This document shows, in pieces, positions 1 through 8,036 of a stretch of DNA of 64,000 nucleotides. This stretch comes from Desulfobulbaceae bacterium. Its GTDB lineage: Bacteria > Desulfobacterota > Desulfobulbia > Desulfobulbales > Desulfocapsaceae. The translations under genes were made by a program, and so were the position numbers. Under the pieces are notes generated by a model, which saw only the letters and a program-made list of their open reading frames with translations, was not told where the DNA came from and ran no database searches. Where the stretch lies: assembly GCA_024640625.1 (NCBI GenBank), contig JAHEER010000010.1, positions 1 to 64,000 on the forward strand. Reading direction: 5' to 3'. Positions within the stretch are counted from its first letter, which is position 1. Each line of letters starts with the position of its first letter.

Positions 1-3
1 TTT

Positions 4-121
4 TTCGGTGGTCATAGCGAAGAGGCTCCACCCGTTTCCATTCCGAACACGGAAGTTAAGCTCTTCTGCGCCGATGGTACTGCATGGGCAACTGTGTGGG
101 AGAGTAGGTCGCCGCCGAATT
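4..121 (+). rRNA. rrf: 5S ribosomal RNA
   Basis: The stretch has the 5S core, including the CCATTCCGAACACGGAAGTTAAG block of loops B and C and the GCGCCGATGGTACTGC and GGGAGAGTAGGTCG blocks of the 3' half. Its first bases (TTCGGTGGTC) pair with its last (GTCGCCGCCGAA) to form helix I, so the gene looks complete although it starts within a few bases of the window edge. The rest of the rRNA operon would lie upstream. Exact ends are uncertain by a few bases. Confidence 0.96.
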
Positions 122-133
122 TCTTTCTACCAC

Positions 134-175
134 AAACCCCTTACTTCTTCCGAGGTAAGGGGTTTGCGCGTTTTT
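134..175 (+). terminator. Rho-independent terminator of the rRNA operon
   Basis: An 11-bp inverted repeat (AAACCCCTTAC and GTAAGGGGTTT) with a 10-base loop lies just after the 5S gene and is followed, after GCGCG, by a run of five T. Position and form fit the terminator of the rRNA operon. Confidence 0.85.
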
Positions 176-327
176 GGGCGGGTATCTTATCTAATTTTCA
201 TCCTTGCTCATAAAATTTTAACCATCACTGGCATAGTCACGACGGTTTATGCTACGTTCTCAACTGCGGTCATAACCGTATCCAGGCCCTTCGGGCTGAG
301 CGGCCAGATCCTCAGAACAAAAACGAA

Positions 328-2247
328 ATGAAACTTCGATCCAGGAGAACACGATTTTTTCTGTATTTTTCTTTTTTCTCCCTGCTCGCCATTATCTTCT
401 TTATTTCAACATTCAGCAGTTCAATCACGGCATCCCGACTTCTGACAAATCCCCTGCTCTTCTATTCCATTATCGATCTTTTCCTGATGGAATTGTTCGT
501 TCTGCTTCTTGCAGGATTTATTCTGGCCAACGGCAATGTACTGTCCAGGTCGATACTCTATTTACTGAGTGCGATCTTTATCCTCATCTATTTTATGCAG
601 ATGGCTTCCCTTCATGTCGGCCGGGAGTTTCTATCCAGGCTGGCTCTGGAGAACGCTGATCACCTCTATCTTTTTCTGGACTTAAGATATCTTCTCTTTT
701 TCTTCGCCATTGCCGCCACCTGCCTGCAGTTGATCTACCTGAACGAAAGAGGTGACCGAACCCCCGGCAGCTGTTCCCGCCTGGTCACGTTGCCCCTGCT
801 GATCATAGGCATTCTCGTCACCCTGACCAGCGGGTATTGGCTGCCAACTTTGGTGATCAACACGAGAGACCGTTATCTAGCCAACATCAACACTGCTCAC
901 ACCAGTCCTGTCATCTCCCTGTATACGACACTCTTTCGCCCGGATATCAGCTATTCCGAACCAGTGCTGCACCGGGAACTGAAACCATACGAAATGGAGG
1001 AAATCAGCAAGTTCGGATTTCACTATGATCCGACGGCAAAATATCCGTTGATCAAAGAATCGATCTACGCCAGTACTCCACCTTTTTCCGTAAAACCAGG
1101 AAAGGAGGGAAAGACGCCAAACGTCATCATCTTTTTTTCAGAAGGTCTTTCGGCCCGTTCAATCGGTGTCTACAGGTCGATCTACCCGGACCTCACCCCC
1201 CATATTGACGAGTTCGCCAGAACCGGCATGGTTGTTCATCGATACTACAACCATACTGCAGCAACCTATCGGGGACTGCACGGTCAACTGGCCTCGATCT
1301 TCCCCTTCTATGGCGGCCATGGCGGCTGGCATTCGGTTGATCCACAGGCTTCAGGCCGAAGCTATCTGAGTCTCGCCGATTTATTCACCGACGCTGGTTA
1401 CGAAACCATCTTCCTGGATTCGCATCACAGGAATCACCCTTCCCAAGTTGATAAAATGATGACCGAACTGGGTTTCACCACGGTGATTACCGGTGATCAA
1501 CTGGCCGACACCTTTCTCAATGGCGACCCTCCCAAGGGAGATATGGCATACTCCGATCATCAATACTTGCAAGGCGTCACCGGTTATTTAAAGCGGCGAG
1601 TCGGAAGGGGCGAGACCCAGCCTTTTTTTCTGAGCCTGTATAATTTTGGCACCCATGCCTTTCTCAAATCTTCAGAAGGACGGGTGGTCTATGGCAGGGG
1701 CCGCAATCACACACTGAACAGTATCCATAATTTTGATCATGCGTTCGGGCTGTTCTGGGAATCTCTCAAGAATTCACCCCTGGCAGATAATACAATCCTG
1801 GTTTTTACCGCAGATCATTGTCACTTTCATGAAAGAAGCTTCGTGAAATCTTTTAAAAGTGGTGATTATCAACAGCTTTTTATCGACCGTATTCCCCTGA
1901 TCATCCACGACCCGCTGCGTCGGCTGCCCCCATCATATGATGCAGAAAACAGCAGCAGTATAGATTTCACACCCACCATCGCCCACTACCTGGGACTCAA
2001 AAATGGACCGAACCCATTCATGGGTAACTCCATTTTTGCATTGGAGAGTAAACCTTACAGAAACATGTCAGTCGCAGCGCTGGGGCCGCAAGAAATTTTC
2101 CTGATAGACAATGACAAAATTCATACTTTGAACAATAGTCCTGCACATACATCCACCCTGGAGGTACTGGCGACCTATATCGAACTGGTGAGACAGCTTG
2201 AGCTTGATAACCTCATCTGGAAAGAAGATCAGGAAGTCAAAGATTGA
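328..2247 (+). CDS. Membrane-anchored sulfatase/phosphoglycerol-transferase (LtaS-like) protein
   Basis: The 639-residue protein has about five hydrophobic segments in residues 8-172, then a soluble domain of the alkaline phosphatase/sulfatase superfamily from about residue 264. Seen motifs are NVIIFFSEGLSA (Glu272, likely metal ligand), NHTAATYRGLHGQ (Thr310, in the place of the nucleophile) and FTADHCHFHE near residue 495 (Asp and His metal ligands). Family members with this layout move phosphoglycerol or phosphoethanolamine groups onto envelope polymers or lipids, with the catalytic domain outside the inner membrane. The substrate here cannot be read from sequence. The ATG has no clear Shine-Dalgarno sequence. 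It is the first gene after the rRNA terminator and stands alone. Confidence 0.82.
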   Translation: MKLRSRRTRFFLYFSFFSLLAIIFFISTFSSSITASRLLTNPLLFYSIIDLFLMELFVLLLAGFILANGNVLSRSILYLLSAIFILIYFMQMASLHVGREFLSRLALENADHLYLFLDLRYLLFFFAIAATCLQLIYLNERGDRTPGSCSRLVTLPLLIIGILVTLTSGYWLPTLVINTRDRYLANINTAHTSPVISLYTTLFRPDISYSEPVLHRELKPYEMEEISKFGFHYDPTAKYPLIKESIYASTPPFSVKPGKEGKTPNVIIFFSEGLSARSIGVYRSIYPDLTPHIDEFARTGMVVHRYYNHTAATYRGLHGQLASIFPFYGGHGGWHSVDPQASGRSYLSLADLFTDAGYETIFLDSHHRNHPSQVDKMMTELGFTTVITGDQLADTFLNGDPPKGDMAYSDHQYLQGVTGYLKRRVGRGETQPFFLSLYNFGTHAFLKSSEGRVVYGRGRNHTLNSIHNFDHAFGLFWESLKNSPLADNTILVFTADHCHFHERSFVKSFKSGDYQQLFIDRIPLIIHDPLRRLPPSYDAENSSSIDFTPTIAHYLGLKNGPNPFMGNSIFALESKPYRNMSVAALGPQEIFLIDNDKIHTLNNSPAHTSTLEVLATYIELVRQLELDNLIWKEDQEVKD

Positions 2248-2362
2248 CCCGGAATAAACCAGAGCCTACCTGTTAACAATAGAATAAAAACTCATTTATT
2301 TAGGCACCTCTACCTGCGCACCGATCGAAAATACTCACACACAGCGGACCAGCAATCAGCCC

Positions 2363-2683
2363 ATGAGCATAGACATCGAATCTTTGAGCTACGAAGAACT
2401 TCTTGAACTGCACCACCTCATTTCGCAGAGGCTTAAGACCCTCGAATCAAGCAAAAATCCCAGGGACAACAGGAAATTCAACCAGGGTGACAAGGTAAGC
2501 TTCGCCCACCCTACCCTCGGACTGCAGACTGGCACCCTGTTAGCCCACAAGGAAAAGACGGTCACCGTGGTTACCCGCTCGGGGCAGAAATGGGATGTTT
2601 CACCCCACCTTTTGCGTAAAGTTGTTTCCCGGGACAAGCAGACCAAGAAGGTGTATAAAATTCCGAATCGCTCTGAAGAATAA
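2363..2683 (+). CDS. Small protein with coiled N-terminus and KOW/SH3-like C-terminus, unknown function
   Basis: I do not recognise a named family. The 106-residue protein opens with an acidic helix (SLSYEELLELHHLISQRLKTLES) and then has a small beta-rich part (KVSFAHPTLGLQTGTLLAHKEKTVTVVT) that resembles KOW or SH3-like barrels found in nucleic-acid binding proteins. The C-terminus is basic and Lys/Arg rich. It lies between the sulfatase-like gene and the CoA-transferase on the same strand, with 115 and 45 bp gaps. RNA or DNA binding is a guess from composition only. Confidence 0.6.
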   Translation: MSIDIESLSYEELLELHHLISQRLKTLESSKNPRDNRKFNQGDKVSFAHPTLGLQTGTLLAHKEKTVTVVTRSGQKWDVSPHLLRKVVSRDKQTKKVYKIPNRSEE

Positions 2684-2728
2684 GTGCTCTTCAGCTGAAA
2701 TAATACCAATACGAAAGGAAATTTTATC

Positions 2729-3943
2729 ATGGTCAAAGGTCTTGAAGGGATCAAAGTGATAGAGGTAGGGGGAGCCTTTGCCATGCCGCTGGCCGGCATG
2801 CTGATGGGAAGCTGGGGTGCCGAGGTTATTCATGTTGAACCGCCGGGCCGCGGCGACCTGCAGCGCCACCTGCTCGCGGCAGGCATGGCGGGCTGGGCAC
2901 GGCCGCATAAGATCAACTATATCTGGGAGCACGTCGACAGGAACAAAAAGAGTGTCACCGTCAACCTGAAATCTCCTGAGGGACAGGAGATCATTCACCG
3001 TCTCGCCGCCGACGCAGATGTGTTCCTGAACAATCTCAGGCCGTACGAGATGGACAAATTCAATCTCAGCTATGAGACGATCGCCGGCCACAACCAGAGA
3101 ATAATTTACGCAAATCTTACTGGCTACGGGCAGCGAGGACCTGAAAAAAACACCGGCGGTTATGACTCGGTCGCCTTCTGGGCCCGCAGCGGAGTAATGG
3201 ATCTCATGCATGAGCCGGACAGCGCCCCAAACATTTCTAGACCGGCCTATGGCGATTCCATAACCTCGCAGAGCCTTCTTGCCGGCGTTATGGCCGCCCT
3301 TTTCATTCGAGAGCGCACCGGAGAAGGTCAAGAGGTTGAGGTATCGCTCTATAACACCGCCATTTTCGCTCTTGGTACCGACCTGACCGGCTGTCTGATA
3401 TCAGGAGAAGATTCGGTTCGCCCGACCAGACAGACCATGTCGAATCCCATCCGCAACATCTATCCGACCAGTGATAATCGCTGGATCATGCTCGGCATGA
3501 CCACCTCGCAACCCTATTGGCCGAACTTCTGTAAGGCTATAGAACGAGCGGACCTTACCGAGGACGCCAGGTATGCAACCCCCGAGGCCAGAGCCGAACA
3601 CGCCAGCGAACTGGTTGATATAATCGAAAACCTTTTCCGCATGAAAACCTACCAGGAGTGGAAAGAAATTCTGAGCCTCAACAAACTTATCTGGGCACCG
3701 CTGCAGACACCGCTCGAAGTGACGCAGGACGAACAGGCAATCGCCAACGATTATTTCTGTGACTGGGACCACCCGGATTACGGCAGAATCAAATTGTTGA
3801 ACAACCCCATAAAGCTGTCTCGGTCACCCGCTGAAAACGTCTGCAAAGCTCCTAATCTGGGTGAACACACTGAGCAAATCCTGGAGGGGCTTGGATACGA
3901 GCCAAAACGAATAGAGGAACTGCGCAATAGCGGAATTATCTGA
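2729..3943 (+). CDS. CaiB/BaiF class III CoA-transferase
   Basis: The 404-residue length and sequence fit class III CoA-transferases, which move CoA between carboxylic acids through an aspartyl-CoA thioester. The catalytic Asp is likely Asp176 in YGDSITSQ. The motif GYGQRGPEKNTGGYDSVAFWARSG resembles the FldA/HadA branch, which activates 2-hydroxy acids for radical 2-hydroxyacyl-CoA dehydratases; that closer link is an inference. An AAGGA Shine-Dalgarno sequence precedes the ATG by 10 bases. No dehydratase or acyl-CoA dehydrogenase lies beside it, though a dehydratase-type activase is encoded at 20134-24441. Confidence 0.88.
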   Translation: MVKGLEGIKVIEVGGAFAMPLAGMLMGSWGAEVIHVEPPGRGDLQRHLLAAGMAGWARPHKINYIWEHVDRNKKSVTVNLKSPEGQEIIHRLAADADVFLNNLRPYEMDKFNLSYETIAGHNQRIIYANLTGYGQRGPEKNTGGYDSVAFWARSGVMDLMHEPDSAPNISRPAYGDSITSQSLLAGVMAALFIRERTGEGQEVEVSLYNTAIFALGTDLTGCLISGEDSVRPTRQTMSNPIRNIYPTSDNRWIMLGMTTSQPYWPNFCKAIERADLTEDARYATPEARAEHASELVDIIENLFRMKTYQEWKEILSLNKLIWAPLQTPLEVTQDEQAIANDYFCDWDHPDYGRIKLLNNPIKLSRSPAENVCKAPNLGEHTEQILEGLGYEPKRIEELRNSGII

Positions 3944-3957
3944 TCTACCGCACGTTT

Positions 3958-4533
3958 TTATTTTTTGTTACAATCCCGGCAGTCAAGCTGGATAAACCGA
4001 GGATCGACTGGATATTCGAGCAGCTTTTCCGGGGTTCGCCACGATCCGTCGAATGCCCCGATTTTCTGACATTTGCTGCACACCGCAACCGGTTCTTCAA
4101 AGGACTGAACCAGGTCGAGTGCTTCTCGTAATTCTTCCAGTGAGCCGCTCAGGGAAGATTGTATGGTCACGATTCTCTCTGCTACCCTGATCCGGGCCCG
4201 GAGTTCATCATCGTTAAACGGCTTGGTTATGTAGTCATCAGCCCCTGCTTCGAAGCCTTTGCTGATATCGTTTTCACTGTCCCGGGCGGTCAGCAGAATA
4301 ACGTGAATGGGGCTGCTGCGCTCCAGCCTCTTGATCTTTTTACATAACTCTATGCCGCTGATGCCCGGCATTTCCCAATCAAGGACGGCAATCTGCGGAG
4401 GGTTCTTCTGGGTGATGATATCCCAGGCAGTGTTGCCATCTTCAACACCCTCTATTGAGTACCCCCAATTTTCCAAACAAACCTGTACCATCAATCTGGT
4501 GGTATATTCATCCTCGGCAATCAAAATTTTCAC
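3958..4533 (-). CDS. Response regulator: receiver domain, coiled linker and Cys-pair tail
   Basis: Residues 1-118 form a CheY-like receiver domain with the phospho-acceptor Asp52 (VLDWEMPG), acidic residues near the N-terminus (EDE), Thr82 and Lys104 (TKPF). A helical linker follows at about 119-145. The last 45 residues hold two cysteine pairs, C152-x2-C155 and C185-x2-C188, which look like a small zinc or iron site. There is no DNA-binding domain, so output is probably through protein contact. The start codon is GTG. A PAS-SpoIIE phosphatase lies on the same strand at 5603-7234, separated by a gene on the other strand; partnership is possible but unproven. Confidence 0.85.
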   Translation of the reverse strand: MKILIAEDEYTTRLMVQVCLENWGYSIEGVEDGNTAWDIITQKNPPQIAVLDWEMPGISGIELCKKIKRLERSSPIHVILLTARDSENDISKGFEAGADDYITKPFNDDELRARIRVAERIVTIQSSLSGSLEELREALDLVQSFEEPVAVCSKCQKIGAFDGSWRTPEKLLEYPVDPRFIQLDCRDCNKK

Positions 4534-4678
4534 GTACCCGTCCCTTTTTGTGAAATTAAGTCAATATTTCCCTCTTCTGAACAAGACCGTTATCTTTTAT
4601 TATCCAGATATTGATAGCAATTGTCCAATTGATTTGGCAACAATTGGCTGACATTTAGCTATAAACCATTTGTTTTCC

Positions 4679-5509
4679 ATGAGGATGAAACTAAAAGACC
4701 TTCTCAGAGGCACGCTCAGCGACAGTGAGTTGGACTACCTCATTCAGAGTTACGATCTGGTTGGTGATATGGCGATCACCATCATCCCCCCTGAATTGTC
4801 ACATCGGCAGCGACTCATCGGGGAAGCGATACTGGCAACAAATAAGAGGATAAAGGTGGTTGCCAAGCGAGACGGTCTCCATCACGGCGAGTTCAGAACC
4901 ATCCCCCTGAAGATAGTAGCCGGTGAGCAGAGAAAAGAAACCCTCCACGTTGAATTTGGGGTACGTCTTCTGGTCAACCCGGAACAGGTATATTTTTCGG
5001 TGAGGAGCGGCAGTGAACGAAAAAGGGTCGCCGATCTGGTGCTCCCGGGTGAGGATGTGCTGGTCATGTTCTCGGGCGTCGCCCCCTACCCGCTCATGGT
5101 CAACAGATTCAGCCGGGCCGCATCCATTGTAGGTATTGAATCAAACCCCTTAGCCCATGGCTATGCGCTTCGAAACCTGAAACTGAACAGGGCGGAAGAC
5201 AGGGTTTCCGTGTTCTGCGGAGATGTTGCCGAAGTGCTCCCGCGACTCGAGGGCAGCTACCACAGAATTATTATGCCCCTGCCAACCGCATCCCTGGAAT
5301 ACCTGCCCCTGGCACTCAACTCACTGAGATCTGGCGGCACCATTCACCTCTACTATTTCCGGCCAACCGGCAGTGTTAATAATTCTCTGCTCGCCATTGA
5401 CAACGCCTGCCGCACAGCAGGCAGGAAAGTGGCGCACTCGACAGAGACAACCTGCGGGCATACCAGCCCCGGCACCAGCAGAAGTTGTTTCGATTGTCTG
5501 ATTGAATAA
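4679..5509 (+). CDS. Trm5/TYW2-like SAM-dependent methyltransferase (archaeal type)
   Basis: The protein (276 residues from ATG 4679) has the order seen in Trm5/TYW2 (Met-10) enzymes: a pre-domain ending in PLKIVAGEQRKETLHVEFGVRL, then VYFSVRSGSERKRVADLV, the SAM motif VLVMFSGVAPYPLMV, the acidic end of strand 2 (GIESNPLAHGYALRNLKLN), CGDVAEVL, and MPLPTASLEYLPLAL in the place of the catalytic NLP-type motif. Archaeal Trm5 makes m1G37 in tRNA; related enzymes make wyosine precursors. Bacteria normally use the unrelated TrmD, so this looks transferred or repurposed. In-frame TTG at 4670 and ATG at 4685 are other possible starts; none has a good Shine-Dalgarno sequence. The tail holds three cysteines. 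Confidence 0.78.
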   Translation: MRMKLKDLLRGTLSDSELDYLIQSYDLVGDMAITIIPPELSHRQRLIGEAILATNKRIKVVAKRDGLHHGEFRTIPLKIVAGEQRKETLHVEFGVRLLVNPEQVYFSVRSGSERKRVADLVLPGEDVLVMFSGVAPYPLMVNRFSRAASIVGIESNPLAHGYALRNLKLNRAEDRVSVFCGDVAEVLPRLEGSYHRIIMPLPTASLEYLPLALNSLRSGGTIHLYYFRPTGSVNNSLLAIDNACRTAGRKVAHSTETTCGHTSPGTSRSCFDCLIE

Positions 5510-5602
5510 TGGCCGTGGTCATTTCGAAAAGGAACCACCTCAACACCAATCCATAAAACTGCCCAGGCACCTCTTTTGGCCAAGACCCATAAATCTGGAA
5601 AA

Positions 5603-7234
5603 TTATAGACCGTTAATTTTGGCTATTACCAGGGTGATGTCATCCTCGGATTTCCTGCCCAGGGTGAATTGGTTCAACTCACGGTAGACAGCGTCAAGAA
5701 TCTCGGCTGCACTCTTGTCCGCGTGCTTTCTGATGATACTCTGATAACGTTCTTTGCCGAACATAGTACCCTCAGTATTAAACGCTTCCCAGATTCCATC
5801 AGTACCAATGGCGATGATCTGACCGTTCTGCAGCCCTGTCCTGCGGTTTTCCATATATTGAAAACCGTCGCTGACCCCAAGGGCGATGCCGCTGCCTTTC
5901 AATTCCTCGAATTCATCATGGTCCGGGGAATAAATTAGCGCCGGGTCATGTCCTGCCCTGACCCACTCGAGGTACTGCTCTTCCGGGTCTATGGACAAAC
6001 AGAAGAGGGTCATGAATTTACCGGTGTCGAGTGTATCCTGGGCCAGATGATTGTTCATTGCGGTAACAATTTCTGAAATGGAACCTGGCTGAGAGGCTCG
6101 CATTCTCAGAAAGGCCCGGGCTGTGGTCATCAACAGAGCTGAATCCACCCCATGACCGGAGATATCGCCAACGACGATATTGAATATCCTTTTGGCCGAC
6201 TCGGGCCGCCAGATAAAATCATAATAGTCGCCGCCGATCTCATCACAGGATACGTTCCGACCGGCGATATCCAATCCCCTGACTTTTGGCATTTCCGTGG
6301 GCAGCATGCTCTTCTGTACTTCACCAGCCAGCATGAGTGCTTTTTTATGCTCGGTCATATCAGTGACAAAGGCCATGTTTCCTATGGCCTTGCCGCTGTC
6401 ATCACGAAGCGTGCTGCCGTGGATAAGCACCGGGATCACTCGCCCGTCCTTGCCCACCACTTCGCCTTCCAGATTACGCTGCTCGTTAGCAAGATAACTT
6501 TCCTGGTTAGCCACCATAAATGATCTGAAGTCAGCGGTGGCCTGGTCGAGAACGCTCTTGCCCAGCATCTCTTCCCGGGAGTAACCGATCATCTGGCAAT
6601 AGGCGTTGTTGACCTCGACTATAGCGAGTTCCCCGTCCATCAGCACAAACCCCTCGCCTGCAGTTTCGACGATGCGGCGGAACTTTTCTTCACTCTTCTG
6701 CAGCTTCTCTTCAGCCAGGCGGCGCTCGGTGATATCGATCAGAATACCCTGGTTATGAATCTTATTTCCCTGCCCATCTCTGACCACTGAAGTCTGGTCC
6801 TCGACCCAGCGAACATCACCTTCTTTGGTGATGACCCGATAATACTGGGTATAGTCCTCGACATCAGCCTCGGCGTAATCATTGATCTCTTCTCTGAGCC
6901 GCTCGATATCATCCGGGTGGACAATCTCAGCAAATCTAATTTTTTCTTCGAGGAAATCTCTGGGGTCGTAGCCGAATCGTCTCAGGTTGTCGGAGACATA
7001 CTCGAGCGTTGGTTTGGTTCCAGTGAGGCCAGCTTTCCTTCTAAACAGGACCACCGGACTCTGGTCGATAATCAATTTCGCCAGTACCAGTTCCTCGACG
7101 GTCCGGCTATGCAACTCCGTTTTCTCGTAGAGGTCTCGATCAGCTTTTTTGACTTGGCGTTCCAATTTCTTGATTCGGAGCTCTGCCTTCTCAAGCCGTT
7201 TCTTCAGCGTGTTGTTGTCATCTGAAATCTTCAT
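5603..7234 (-). CDS. PAS-PAS-SpoIIE (PP2C-type) phosphatase
   Basis: The start chosen is ATG 7234, preceded by AAGGGG about 11 bases upstream; a longer reading frame to 7336 adds a stretch without family likeness. A basic coiled coil at residues 1-45 is followed by two PAS domains (about 60-180 and 185-310, ending in WVEDQTSVVRD and AFVTDMTEHKK), then a SpoIIE/RsbU phosphatase domain from about 325. Metal-site motifs GGDYYDF, DISGHGVDSALLM and GTDGIWEAF are all present, so it should be active. Such proteins dephosphorylate anti-sigma-factor antagonists in partner-switching systems. No RsbV/RsbW-like gene lies nearby. PAS domains suggest sensing of redox or a small ligand. It appears cytoplasmic, with no membrane segment. 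Confidence 0.9.
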   Translation of the reverse strand: MKISDDNNTLKKRLEKAELRIKKLERQVKKADRDLYEKTELHSRTVEELVLAKLIIDQSPVVLFRRKAGLTGTKPTLEYVSDNLRRFGYDPRDFLEEKIRFAEIVHPDDIERLREEINDYAEADVEDYTQYYRVITKEGDVRWVEDQTSVVRDGQGNKIHNQGILIDITERRLAEEKLQKSEEKFRRIVETAGEGFVLMDGELAIVEVNNAYCQMIGYSREEMLGKSVLDQATADFRSFMVANQESYLANEQRNLEGEVVGKDGRVIPVLIHGSTLRDDSGKAIGNMAFVTDMTEHKKALMLAGEVQKSMLPTEMPKVRGLDIAGRNVSCDEIGGDYYDFIWRPESAKRIFNIVVGDISGHGVDSALLMTTARAFLRMRASQPGSISEIVTAMNNHLAQDTLDTGKFMTLFCLSIDPEEQYLEWVRAGHDPALIYSPDHDEFEELKGSGIALGVSDGFQYMENRRTGLQNGQIIAIGTDGIWEAFNTEGTMFGKERYQSIIRKHADKSAAEILDAVYRELNQFTLGRKSEDDITLVIAKINGL

Positions 7235-7406
7235 ACGCGATCTATACCCCTTACTTTTCTCCGAACCCAGAGCCGCCACCCGCGTGCACAGGGCTGCAGC
7301 GCTCATCTCTTTAGGTAAAACTGGCCATTGCGTCAAAGATCACTATATTCACTATTGGCCAGTTTGGCGGTACGAGATTGTAATCATGCCCACACGGAAC
7401 TTTGCT

Positions 7407-8036
7407 ATGACTGTCGAACCGAAGAAATTAACTGTTTTCTCAGACTATATCTGACCCTGGTGCTATTTCATTACCGGGCGTATTGATAGATTAAGAAAAG
7501 AGTTTGACATATCGGTAGAATGGAAAGCCTTCCCGCTCCACCCGAACACACCGGAGCAGGGCCTTTCCCTAGAGGAGCTGTTCAACGCTTCCAGCGAGAA
7601 AATCACGGCGTTGGTTGCAGGGCTCAAGCACACCGCGGCCAGCCTCGGCTTGCCGTTCGGCGACCGGAAGAAAACTTACAATTCAAGACTGGCGCAGGAA
7701 CTCGGTTTATGGGCAGAGCAGCAGAACCGAGGTGAAGCGTTTCACCGGGCCGCCTTTGAGTCCTATTTCGTTCGTGGTGAAAACCTCGCAGATCACCAGG
7801 TCCTTCTGCGCCTGGCGGTTATGGCCGATTTAGCTGAGGATGAGGCTTATGAGGTGCTCCAGACGAGAAGCCATGCGGCAGAAGTGGATGCCCACTGGCA
7901 GGAAGCCTACGAACTTGGAATAACTGCCGTCCCCACTTTTCTCATGGGTTTTAACCGGGTCGTCGGGGCCCAGAGTTACGAGGCCCTTGCCAATCTGGTC
8001 ACCATGGCAGGCGGTGTGAGAACTACTGAGAACTAG
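7407..8036 (+). CDS. DsbA/FrnE-like thioredoxin-fold selenoprotein (UPWC active site)
   Basis: Reading through TGA at 7452-7454 as selenocysteine gives a 209-residue protein: strand KLTVFSDYI, then Sec16-Pro-Trp-Cys19-Tyr, a helical insertion, and the cis-Pro loop GITAVPTFL (Pro176). This is the normal order of the DsbA/FrnE group, which has CPWCY at that place. The frame is open from 7386 through the TGA to the TAG at 8034-8036. Without read-through the protein loses its active site. A hairpin follows the TGA. Start could be ATG 7386 (seven residues longer) or ATG 7407, which has GGAA seven bases upstream. There is no signal peptide, so it is likely a cytoplasmic thiol/selenol oxidoreductase or isomerase. 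Its tail overlaps the convergent gene by four bases. A nonsense mutation is the alternative reading. Confidence 0.82.
7455..7490 (+). promoter_or_regulatory. Candidate bacterial SECIS hairpin after the UGA at 7452
   Basis: TCA at 7468-7470 pairs with TGA at 7484-7486 and TAC at 7472-7474 with GTA at 7480-7482, with one T-T mismatch between the two short stems. The apical loop 7475-7479 is CGGGC. The loop starts about 20 bases after the UGA and has G at its second place, as is usual for bacterial SECIS elements recognised by SelB. The stem is short, so this is only supportive. Confidence 0.5.

Noticed and set aside
2600-3331. 243-codon leftward frame opposite the CoA-transferase gene
   Set aside because: Antisense shadow of a conserved gene; no recognisable domain and no start signal.
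7452-7454. TGA taken as a nonsense mutation that makes the DsbA-like gene a pseudogene
   Set aside because: The stop falls exactly on the first active-site cysteine codon, no other disruption is present, and the frame is intact on both sides with family motifs on each.
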